From contig NZ_RZGS01000001.1 in assembly GCF_003989745.1 (NCBI RefSeq), positions 62,001 to 126,000 of the forward strand: a stretch of DNA of 64,000 nucleotides. Direction: 5' to 3'. Position numbers and translations under genes: made by a program. Shown here one piece after another: positions 55,002 to 62,827 of this stretch. Each line of letters begins with the position of its first letter. Position 1 is the stretch's first letter. The notes below the pieces were generated by a model. That model did no database searches and had not been told where the DNA came from. It saw only the letters and a list, made by a program, of their open reading frames with translations. This DNA comes from Legionella septentrionalis (lineage in GTDB: Bacteria; Pseudomonadota; Gammaproteobacteria; Legionellales; Legionellaceae).

Positions 55002-55805
55002 ATGCTTACCATTATCCTTGCCGCAGGACAAGGCACCCGCCTGCGCCCTTTTACAAACCATCAACCAAAATGCATGGTTCCTTTAGCCAATAAACCTTTA
55101 TTACATTGGCAATTTGAAACGCTCCGGCAATGCAATATAGATAGCAACATCATCGTGGTCGGCGGATATCAAATAGAAAATTTGATCGCTGCGAATGCGA
55201 AGATACTGCTCAACCCTGACTATGAGCACACCAATATGGTGGCAACACTTTTTTGTGCGCGTGAATACATGAAAGCGGGGATGGATTTATTGATTAGTTA
55301 CGGGGATATCGTTTTCGAACCCAAAGTCTTACAGGCGGTTTTATGTTCTGATGCGCCGGTTAGCATCGCAGCCGATAAAAATTGGCGCCGGTTATGGAAA
55401 TTACGCATGGAAGATCCGTTAACCGATGCGGAAACATTTCAAATGGATGCCGAAAATCGAGTCATTGAGTTAGGGAAAAAACCAAATTCATACGATCAAA
55501 TTAAAGCACAATACATAGGCCTTATCCGCATACGCAAAGATTATATAACCCGACTCCTTAACGTTTACGATGAAATGGATAGAACTGCGTTATTTGATGG
55601 AAAAGATTTTAACAATATGTATATGACCAGCTTTTTGCAACATTTAATCAACTTAAACTGGGATGTTCGTGCGTGTTTGATTCAAAATGGTTGGCTTGAA
55701 ATAGATACAGTCGAAGATAAAAATTTATATGAAAAAATGGTAATTCAAGGCGAGCTCAAATCATACTGCGATCTTGACCGCATTGCTGCAACCACTGCCG
55801 TATAA
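55002..55805 (+). CDS. Nucleotidyltransferase, likely CTP:phosphoglutamine cytidylyltransferase
   Basis: The 267-residue enzyme has an intact signature 'ILAAGQGTRLRPFTNHQPKCMVP' spread over residues 4-26, 'LISYGDIVFE' (metal-binding Asp) and 'WLEIDTVEDK' near the end. By position it matches Campylobacter jejuni Cj1416, which joins CMP from CTP to phosphoglutamine with release of pyrophosphate. A phosphocholine or sugar-1-phosphate nucleotidyltransferase would look similar, so the call rests on the neighbours. The ATG is one base after the preceding stop and its CGGAG Shine-Dalgarno lies inside the hydrolase gene. Confidence 0.8.
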   Translation: MLTIILAAGQGTRLRPFTNHQPKCMVPLANKPLLHWQFETLRQCNIDSNIIVVGGYQIENLIAANAKILLNPDYEHTNMVATLFCAREYMKAGMDLLISYGDIVFEPKVLQAVLCSDAPVSIAADKNWRRLWKLRMEDPLTDAETFQMDAENRVIELGKKPNSYDQIKAQYIGLIRIRKDYITRLLNVYDEMDRTALFDGKDFNNMYMTSFLQHLINLNWDVRACLIQNGWLEIDTVEDKNLYEKMVIQGELKSYCDLDRIAATTAV

Positions 55806-55834
55806 GGATAAATAAATTACTAGGAGTATGCCCA

Positions 55835-57277
55835 GTGAAAACTGCAGGGGATTTTCATAAGGCCGCGCGCCAATATAGGAATGAAAAACAGCTTTCACAA
55901 GCTGAACAACTGCTTGCAGAAGCTTTGACAAAATATCCTGCTCACTTCGGCTGCTTGCTGGAGATGGGATATGTTGCTTATCAGTTAAAAGATTATGCCA
56001 AGGCTGAAACTTACCTACGTAAAGCACAAAGTTGCAACACCAAATTATCCGTTTCCTTCTATCGCACTTTGGCCAAGGTATGTATAAAAACAGGAAAACA
56101 TGACGAGGGAATACAGATTTTACGTTCTGGGTTAAAGCAATATCCCGATGATGAACCCACAAAAAACTTACTTGGCGATTGGGAAAACCCCAATAAAAAA
56201 AATATTGTAGATTCACCAATTGAAGAATTTCCCAAAGTGGATTTAAACACTCTAAACAAATTTGTCAATTATGACGAATTTTTAGGCTGGGAGCCCAAAC
56301 CATCCTATGAAATAGAAGGTATTCCTGCAGAAAAAATGACACGGCGAACCCGGCAAATCGATAAAGACGGTACCCGCTATCAACCGCCTGCGAAACAAGC
56401 CCTACAAGGACCAAAGATAGAATTTTTTGGCGATTCCCGCTGTTTTTGTAATGAAGTTAATCCAGATGAAACCTTTCAATATTATCTTGAAAATGATTAC
56501 GGCATCGGACCTTGCAAAAATTTTGGTGTAGGTAATTATGGTGCTGATCAGGCTTTACTAAGAGCTAACCGGAAATTATCTGGACACGGCAGTATCGCAG
56601 TCATCGTAGTCCAAAGCCTTTCTTTATTGAGAATAGGTTCAGTGTATAAACATTACATCGAGCGAGGTAACGTTTGGGCAGTCAAACCCAGATTTACTTT
56701 ACGTGGCGAGGATTCCCTGCAACTCATCATGAGGCCTTTTATAGAAAAAAGTGAATTATGCAATCTGCAAAATTATTCGGATTTTTTCCATCAATACGAT
56801 GATCATTACAAAGCCTTTCTAGCAGCCAATTCAGGCAATGAAAATAAGTTATTGAATACCAAATCACAAGAATACTTAGCTAATTTGGCCCGTGGAGAGC
56901 AAGGTAAAATATTTGCACTGCTGGGGCGTGAATTTTGTACCTTGGCCAAATCCCGTGGTTGTATCGACGCGTTTATCATTGTAGATCCATATATTCGCGG
57001 TGTGCGCGGACGCCAATCTAACCATGAGGAAGTAATGAGACACTTGCACCATTGGTTCGAACAATATGCAGTACCTTTATACGACTTTGGTAATGCCTGG
57101 TTCGCTATCTCGGATGAAGAGCGTAAACTCTTTAGTGCAAGTTCTACGCATTTATCTGCTGCAGGGAATCGATTTAAAGCCGATTGGATCGTGCATCTTC
57201 TTACCCAGCGTGGATTGTTAAAAAATAAGCGTCGTGCAAAATACACTTATACGAATCAAAATGCACTAATAGTTTGA
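55835..57277 (+). CDS. TPR protein with a C-terminal SGNH-hydrolase-like domain
   Basis: The 480-residue protein begins at a GTG with AGGAG eight bases upstream. Residues about 3-115 are three TPR-like helical pairs ('AEQLLAEALTKYPAHFGCLLEMGYVAYQ' spans one repeat, residues 25-52). About 190-450 is an SGNH-type domain with 'EFFGDSRCF' (block I, Ser in GDSR, near 200), 'NFGVGNYGADQALL' (Gly/Asn block) and 'SSTHLSAAGN' (block V His, near 437). Known SGNH proteins in glycan loci add or remove O-acetyl groups. No signal peptide is present, so a cytoplasmic substrate is implied. Confidence 0.78.
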   Translation: MKTAGDFHKAARQYRNEKQLSQAEQLLAEALTKYPAHFGCLLEMGYVAYQLKDYAKAETYLRKAQSCNTKLSVSFYRTLAKVCIKTGKHDEGIQILRSGLKQYPDDEPTKNLLGDWENPNKKNIVDSPIEEFPKVDLNTLNKFVNYDEFLGWEPKPSYEIEGIPAEKMTRRTRQIDKDGTRYQPPAKQALQGPKIEFFGDSRCFCNEVNPDETFQYYLENDYGIGPCKNFGVGNYGADQALLRANRKLSGHGSIAVIVVQSLSLLRIGSVYKHYIERGNVWAVKPRFTLRGEDSLQLIMRPFIEKSELCNLQNYSDFFHQYDDHYKAFLAANSGNENKLLNTKSQEYLANLARGEQGKIFALLGREFCTLAKSRGCIDAFIIVDPYIRGVRGRQSNHEEVMRHLHHWFEQYAVPLYDFGNAWFAISDEERKLFSASSTHLSAAGNRFKADWIVHLLTQRGLLKNKRRAKYTYTNQNALIV

Positions 57278-57312
57278 AAACATTTGATAACAGCTCGTTT
57301 AAGGGAAGAAAA

Positions 57313-58371
57313 ATGAATCCATACACTGCACTGGATGATAAAGCATTCTGGAAATTGGCCGTAGCGAATCGCAATCTTTTTGATATATCTAGCCTCTGGG
57401 ATCCTAAATTCAACATAACTACAAAAGATAAAATTGTTACTTTCGGAAGCTGTTTTGCCCAACATATTGGCCGAGCATTACAAGAAAGAGGGTTTTTGTG
57501 GCATAACACAGAACCTGCACCGCGCAATGTTCCTGAGAAAACAGCCAAGCTATTTAACTATAATGTTTTTTCCGCGCGTACAGGCAATATATACACAGCT
57601 TCCTTGCTCAAACAATGGGTGGAATGGGCACTTGAGCTTAAACAGCCTCCGGATGAATATTGGGCCATAGCCAATCGATATTACGACCCCTTCAGACCCA
57701 ATATCGAACCGAATGGATTTCAAGATAAAGAAGAAATGTTGTCATCAAGGCAGCAAACCATTGTTGCTTTCCGTAAAGCCATTACAGATGCTCGCTATTT
57801 TATTTTTACCTTGGGTTTAACAGAAAGCTGGGTAAATCAAGCAATGCATGTCGAATACCCCATGTGTCCAGGGACAATAGCGGGAGAATTTTCCTCAGAT
57901 GTTCATAAATTTCACAATCAAGATTACAATTTCATTTTGAAGAATTTAAATGAAGCCATTCAATTGATGAGGGGAGTTAATTCTAAACTTAAATTTATTC
58001 TGACCATTTCCCCGGTACCGTTAACTGCTACTAATTCTGGCCTTCATGTCTTAGTAGCGACCATGGCTTCCAAATCCATTTTACGGGCAGTAGCAGCCAA
58101 ACTGGTTAGCCGTGCTGCCATCGATTATTTTCCCAGTTATGAAATCATTAACAGTCCTGCCTTTAAAGGAATATTCTTTGAACCTAACCAAAGAAGTGTG
58201 AACCCAAGGGGCGTAAGCTTTGTCATGGATTCGTTTTTTAATGCTTTAATTGCAAAATATGATACAGCCATCGTTGTTAACCAGCGCTCTACAAAAGCAG
58301 CAAAAAACCACCAAAACCGTCAGGATGTGGTATGCGAAGAAGAAATTCTTAGCGCTTTCGGAGGGAAATAA
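57313..58371 (+). CDS. GSCFA domain protein
   Basis: From the ATG at 57313 (GGAAG upstream; a TTG at 57274 overlaps the previous stop and is less likely) the product has 352 residues. The 'FGSCFAQHIGRAL' motif that names the GSCFA family lies near residue 46, and 'FTLGLTESWVN' and 'TISPVPL' further on are typical. GSCFA proteins are related to SGNH esterases/acyltransferases and occur in polysaccharide loci. The catalytic Ser of G-S-C is present. The acyl group and acceptor are unknown. Confidence 0.87.
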   Translation: MNPYTALDDKAFWKLAVANRNLFDISSLWDPKFNITTKDKIVTFGSCFAQHIGRALQERGFLWHNTEPAPRNVPEKTAKLFNYNVFSARTGNIYTASLLKQWVEWALELKQPPDEYWAIANRYYDPFRPNIEPNGFQDKEEMLSSRQQTIVAFRKAITDARYFIFTLGLTESWVNQAMHVEYPMCPGTIAGEFSSDVHKFHNQDYNFILKNLNEAIQLMRGVNSKLKFILTISPVPLTATNSGLHVLVATMASKSILRAVAAKLVSRAAIDYFPSYEIINSPAFKGIFFEPNQRSVNPRGVSFVMDSFFNALIAKYDTAIVVNQRSTKAAKNHQNRQDVVCEEEILSAFGGK

Positions 58372-59147
58372 TGAAAATTTGTCTAATCGGTAATTCACAC
58401 ATTGCCTGCATAAAAAAAGCATGGGATTCACTAGCAAGCCAATACCCCTTCACCATCACTTTTTTTGGCTCGCATGCCGATACCTTGTTAAATACTCAAG
58501 CACAAGATAAGAAATTCACGCCCACTAACGCTCAGGTAAAACGCAGCTTTAGCATCACATCCGGCGGCCAGGAAGAAGTAGATTTCACTCAATTCGATAT
58601 ATGTATTGTACATGGCATTTTAACGCCCCTGCGAAACTGGTTTCCTTTATGGCGGGATTTAAGGAAAAATATCTTTTACAGCCGCGCATTTATTGACGCC
58701 TGCATTGAAACATTTAATCCCATAGTGCAACATTTAATTAAAGAAATTACCGCTTGCACAAAGCTCCCGCTTATTTTCACACCTAAGCCAAACCCGGCAA
58801 TATTGGAACGGAAACAATTGATTTCGCCGGCCGAGTACAGCGAACTTTGCTCTTTCATGTCCATTCGTTTTAATGCATTAGGGCTACACTATATTCCTCA
58901 ACCTGACGAAACACTGGCGGATTTCTTTTACACTAAAGCAGAATTTAATAAAAATGGATTGGGACTGGGTAGCGTTCCCAAAAAAGAAGAAAGCTTTGCG
59001 CCTGCAGACAATGTCAGGCATATGAATGCGGCGTATGGTGAAATTTATTTAAAGCATGTCTTTAACTACATTAATACCACGGTAATGGATCTTTCGACGC
59101 AAAACCGAAAAAAGATTAATGCAACCAATGAGCTGCAAATAGCTTAA
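58371..59147 (+). CDS. SGNH-hydrolase-like protein
   Basis: The 258-residue protein begins 'ICLIGNSHIACIKKAW', where Ser of GNSH would be the nucleophile, and has 'IFTPKPNP' in the middle and 'DNVRHMNAAYGEIYL' near residue 222, matching the D-x-x-H block V. It is probably a cytoplasmic acyl-modifying enzyme that works with the GSCFA and TPR-SGNH proteins. Its start overlaps the GSCFA stop by one base with a GAGGGA Shine-Dalgarno. It is the last gene of the plus-strand run. Confidence 0.75.
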   Translation: MKICLIGNSHIACIKKAWDSLASQYPFTITFFGSHADTLLNTQAQDKKFTPTNAQVKRSFSITSGGQEEVDFTQFDICIVHGILTPLRNWFPLWRDLRKNIFYSRAFIDACIETFNPIVQHLIKEITACTKLPLIFTPKPNPAILERKQLISPAEYSELCSFMSIRFNALGLHYIPQPDETLADFFYTKAEFNKNGLGLGSVPKKEESFAPADNVRHMNAAYGEIYLKHVFNYINTTVMDLSTQNRKKINATNELQIA

Positions 59148-59155
59148 ATGAGAAA

Positions 59156-59170
59156 CCGGGTTTGTCCCGG
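59156..59170. terminator. Short hairpin between convergent polysaccharide operons
   Basis: CCGGG / CCCGG with a 5-nt loop lies between the stops of the SGNH gene (plus) and wecC (minus). On the minus strand it is followed by TTTCTCATTT. Only 5 bp of stem, so the call is tentative. Confidence 0.45.
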
Positions 59171-59177
59171 CTCCCTT

Positions 59178-60443
59178 CTACACAACTTCCTGCATGTTTT
59201 TGGCATGCTGGTGTTTATATGTAAAACCTGCTGGGTCCAATAATGTCGCCCCTTCAATGTGCTTACTAAAATCACACTCAACGTATGCCATATGAGGCGT
59301 TGCAATCAGTAATACTTCGCTCTTGTCTATTACAGCTTGTGCTGAATAGATTTTTTCCACCTCTACCGGAAGATTACCTTTATAGGCATCCAGATAAGGA
59401 TCTTGCACAAATATATTCAATGGATATTTGGCCAACTCTTCGACAATTAATAAACTCGGTGACTCGCGGAAATCATCTACATCCGGCTTGTAGGTTAAGC
59501 CTAATATACCTACTGTAGTTGCATTTTTTTTATTCGCTATTTGTACCAAATTTTGCGCGATATGTTTGGGTTTAAAATCATTGGTTAAGCGGGCCTGGTG
59601 GATTAATTTAGCCTGCTCTGGTGCGGCGTGAACGATAAACCATGGATCTACTGGAATGCAATGGCCCCCTACGCCAATTCCCGGCGATAAGATATTAACC
59701 CGAGGATGTTTATTGGCAAGGGAAATAAGCTCATGCACATTTATCCCAAACCGCTCACAAATTAAGGAAAGCTCATTGGCAAAAGCAATATTGACATCAC
59801 GATAACTGTTCTCAACTAATTTGGAAAGCTCCGAAGTCTCTGCGTCTGTAACAATTAATTCGCCCTGGCAAAAAATGCCATAAACATCTCGTGCGCGCAA
59901 AGCTGCTTTGCGGGTTAAACCGCCAATATTGCGCGAATTATTAACCAATTCGGCCAAAGCGTTACCTGGTATGATGCGTTCGGGGCAATAAGCCATCAAG
60001 ACATCCGGATCATCACTGCTTAAATCCAAATCAGGCCGGAGTTTTGCCAAATGTTCAGCTAACATTTTCGTTGAGCCTACAGGGCTTGTAGATTCCAAAA
60101 TCACCAAATTATTCATTGTCAAATATGGGGCGATTGACGTTGCTGCATTTAATACAAAACGCATATCAGGTGAACTATCAGACAAGATGGGAGTAGGTAC
60201 AGCAATGATAAAAACATCAGCGGCAACAGGGCTGGTAGCAGCCTGCAACTTACCCTTTTTGACTACTTTTTCCAGTAATGCATCCAAATCCGTTTCTTTT
60301 ATACAAGCTATGCCCTGATTAATTTTGTTAACAGCCTGCTCGTTAATGTCATATCCATGCACATCAACTCCCTTATCGGCAAGCATAATTGCAGTAGGCA
60401 AGCCCACATACCCTAACCCAACTACGCAAACTTTTTTTAGCAT
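59178..60443 (-). CDS. wecC: UDP-N-acetyl-D-mannosamine dehydrogenase
   Basis: The 421-residue NAD-dependent enzyme oxidises UDP-ManNAc to UDP-ManNAcA. It has the dinucleotide-binding 'VCVVGLGYVGLPTAIMLA', 'FIIAVPTPI', the catalytic cysteine in 'GVGGHCIPVDPWF' (about residue 257) and the C-terminal 'VGILGLTYKPDVDDFRESPSL' domain. A related UDP-GlcNAc or UDP-glucose dehydrogenase is the alternative, but pairing with wecB supports WecC. The ATG has AAGGGA upstream. A Fur-like half-site lies about 30 bp before the start. Confidence 0.9.
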   Translation of the reverse strand: MLKKVCVVGLGYVGLPTAIMLADKGVDVHGYDINEQAVNKINQGIACIKETDLDALLEKVVKKGKLQAATSPVAADVFIIAVPTPILSDSSPDMRFVLNAATSIAPYLTMNNLVILESTSPVGSTKMLAEHLAKLRPDLDLSSDDPDVLMAYCPERIIPGNALAELVNNSRNIGGLTRKAALRARDVYGIFCQGELIVTDAETSELSKLVENSYRDVNIAFANELSLICERFGINVHELISLANKHPRVNILSPGIGVGGHCIPVDPWFIVHAAPEQAKLIHQARLTNDFKPKHIAQNLVQIANKKNATTVGILGLTYKPDVDDFRESPSLLIVEELAKYPLNIFVQDPYLDAYKGNLPVEVEKIYSAQAVIDKSEVLLIATPHMAYVECDFSKHIEGATLLDPAGFTYKHQHAKNMQEVV

Positions 60444-60472
60444 AAAATTCCCTTTTTGCTTATAAATTGTAG

Positions 60473-60483
60473 AATGATTATCA
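60473..60483 (-). promoter_or_regulatory. Fur-box-like core upstream of wecC
   Basis: On the minus strand TGATAATCATT is identical to the central 11 bases of the Fur consensus; the flanking bases match poorly (about 14 of 19 overall). It sits 30 bp upstream of the start codon, where binding could block transcription. Confidence 0.3.
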
Positions 60484-60532
60484 TATTAACTTTACATGAA
60501 TGCAATACTACAAAGCCTGCGGTAAATTCAAA

Positions 60533-61525
60533 TTATTTAATAACATCAAGCATTTGCTCTAAGCGTTGCTCATAGGTATGCTGGCTTAAAATATATTGAG
60601 ACCCTGCCATAAGCTGCTCACACAGTTTGGGATCATAAGGTTTAGATAATTTAAAAAAAGCTTCTTGCGCTTCTTCCAATGTGTTTACAGTGTAAACATA
60701 ATCCTTAAAGTAATGCTCTATGGCTAAGGCCGGCGATGAAACGATGGGAGAGGCGCATGCTAGTGTTTCAATAAGCCTCCGTGAAAACATGGTAGGAGAA
60801 TTCATCACCGTATTGATATTTAGATATGCCTGATATTTCTTAAAAATTTTTCCGGTTTTGGCATGTGAAATTCTTTTCTTCACCGTGGCTTTTATATGGG
60901 CAGGTAGCCTGTAATTATCCGATTTAATATAAGAATTTCTATCGTAAATGATTAACCCAAAATCTTGCGCAGCGGCAAATAGCAAATTTTGATATTTAAG
61001 GCGCTCAGGATGCCGGTTTTTTGTGTAGCTTCCTACAAAACAAAATTGTTTGAACCGTTCTGCAACAGGGTAAGGATTATGAATTGCAGGCTGGACTGCA
61101 AACATTAATAAATTAACAGTGACCGGCTGATGCCTTATACGGCGTTTATATTCAGCGATCATGTTCACGTCAGTAGTAAAAATATGTTCGAATAATAGTG
61201 CTTTATCGATAAAATCTTCAAAATGGACACCATCTTCCTTATTCCAGAAAACGGTCGGTATACCGCAAAACTGAGCATATTCCACCACTTGTCGCAGTTT
61301 ATTCTCATCTGCAGCAGGATTTTTGACTATTTGTTTCCGCCATTTTCTTTTATAGCCATTCCAAGCGGACTCAACCAATAAGAAATCAGGTTTCCACCAG
61401 CGGAATACCAATCTATAATTCTGTGGTGTCACCTGAGCGACGCAGCATTCATAAGATAAACAAGGAGCAGTTATCTCATCCGCAATCAGCGCAATCTTTA
61501 ATTTTTTGAATTTTTTATTTTTCAT
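60533..61525 (-). CDS. CgeB-like glycosyltransferase
   Basis: The 330-residue protein has 'PDFLLVESAWNGYKRKWR' near residue 47, 'GIPTVFWNKEDGVHFEDF' near residue 88, and 'SPTMFSRRLIETLACASPIVSSPALAIEHYF' features over residues 243-273, the pattern of the CgeB/spore-maturation-like glycosyltransferase group (GT-B). It overlaps the end of the GT2 gene by 11 bp, so the two are coupled. Donor sugar and position in the glycan are unknown. Confidence 0.78.
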   Translation of the reverse strand: MKNKKFKKLKIALIADEITAPCLSYECCVAQVTPQNYRLVFRWWKPDFLLVESAWNGYKRKWRKQIVKNPAADENKLRQVVEYAQFCGIPTVFWNKEDGVHFEDFIDKALLFEHIFTTDVNMIAEYKRRIRHQPVTVNLLMFAVQPAIHNPYPVAERFKQFCFVGSYTKNRHPERLKYQNLLFAAAQDFGLIIYDRNSYIKSDNYRLPAHIKATVKKRISHAKTGKIFKKYQAYLNINTVMNSPTMFSRRLIETLACASPIVSSPALAIEHYFKDYVYTVNTLEEAQEAFFKLSKPYDPKLCEQLMAGSQYILSQHTYEQRLEQMLDVIK

Positions 61526-62675
61526 AAAATTCTATGTGTTCCCACATTTCCTGTAAGAATTGCTGATAAAAGACTGCGGTTCCCTCATGTTGAAGCTTTT
61601 TTAAGCGATTAATAATTTTTTTGCGATAAGCATGTTGATATAACCGTTTGGCTACCATGAAATCGCCTCTTCTCATCGCCAGATAAATTAAACTCAAGCG
61701 TTGATTTTTATCATAATAAAAATCAATTAAGTGTTCCTCTGGAATTTCTTGCAGCCAAAGATGTATTTTATGCAATTGCTGCGTTGCAGAAGAGGAAAAA
61801 ATAACGCGCCGCAGAGTAAAACCAAACGGTTTATGCAAAATTATGTAATTGAAATAACGAGAAAACAGATTTGAAGGAAGTTGTTTGTGAAGGGAATTAA
61901 ACCGTGCGGAAATTATGAAAAATGACGTCAGGATTGAATCTATTTTTTCTATGAAGACATCACCACGGGTATATGAATCACGATGATAGCGATACAATGA
62001 GATTGGATAAGGACATTGACTGTAGTTTTTACTGTAAAACATGATCCTGGCCCAAAATTCACTGTCTTCAAAATATACTTTTTCCATAAATAATAAATTG
62101 TTTTTTATAAGAAATTGCTTTAAGAATAATTTATTGCATACACTAACATGACTTGTGTAATGTTTGGCCTTTTTATCCTGCTCATGAAAATTTATATTCA
62201 AATCCCAACGGCGGAAAAGCGAATCGCGCTTAATTCCTCTGTTTTCTTTTTGCACATAAGAATTGCCTGCGATAACTTCTGAGCGGGTCTTTATCGCAAT
62301 GGCAAGCAAACGCTTAACGGCATTTTTATATAAATAATCATCTGCATCATGGAATAAAATATATTCTCCCCGTGCGCACAACAATCCTGTATTGCGGGCA
62401 GCCCCGGGTCCCTGATTTTCTTGCATTAACACTTTTATCCGTGCATCTTTTTTTGCAAAATCATGCAAAATCATGATGGAACGATCAGATGAACCATCAT
62501 CCACAAAAACAAATTCCAAATTAAAATAACTTTGTTTGAGCAATGTCGGAATAGTTTTTTTAAGGTGCGCCTCGGCATTGAAAACAGGAATAACAATGCT
62601 GACTAGAATATTGTTAGGATACGTGCGGATCAAAAAGAATTTGCAATAATAATAAATGTTTTTAAATAATTTCAT
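61515..62675 (-). CDS. GT2 family glycosyltransferase
   Basis: In the 386-residue protein the GT-A domain starts at 'VSIVIPVFNAEAHLKKTIP', with 'FVFVDDGSSDRS', 'NQGPGAARNTGL' and the metal-binding 'FHDADDYL' (DxD) in order. Residues about 240-386 form a helical tail. It is an inverting transferase likely to add a sugar to the lipid-linked glycan at the inner membrane. It follows the Wza-like gene after a hairpin and precedes the CgeB-like gene. Confidence 0.9.
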   Translation of the reverse strand: MKLFKNIYYYCKFFLIRTYPNNILVSIVIPVFNAEAHLKKTIPTLLKQSYFNLEFVFVDDGSSDRSIMILHDFAKKDARIKVLMQENQGPGAARNTGLLCARGEYILFHDADDYLYKNAVKRLLAIAIKTRSEVIAGNSYVQKENRGIKRDSLFRRWDLNINFHEQDKKAKHYTSHVSVCNKLFLKQFLIKNNLLFMEKVYFEDSEFWARIMFYSKNYSQCPYPISLYRYHRDSYTRGDVFIEKIDSILTSFFIISARFNSLHKQLPSNLFSRYFNYIILHKPFGFTLRRVIFSSSATQQLHKIHLWLQEIPEEHLIDFYYDKNQRLSLIYLAMRRGDFMVAKRLYQHAYRKKIINRLKKLQHEGTAVFYQQFLQEMWEHIEFYEK

Positions 62676-62787
62676 GATCTTAAGTGATTCATCCCTACAT
62701 CTTCAAATCATTAAACGAGTATTAAGATCCTTATGGATAACAAATTCAACTTATCCTTGTCACCAAATTATTACAGGGTTAAAGCTA

Positions 62788-62816
62788 TAAGCCGAATTAT
62801 ATGGTAATTCGGCTTA
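62788..62816 (-). terminator. Hairpin after the Wza-like gene
   Basis: TAAGCCGAATTA / TAATTCGGCTTA, a perfect 12-bp stem with a 5-nt loop, lies 11 nt beyond the stop of the export gene. The T tract on the minus strand is short (TAGCTTTAACC), so termination may be partial. Confidence 0.6.
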
Positions 62817-62827
62817 GCTCGAGCACT

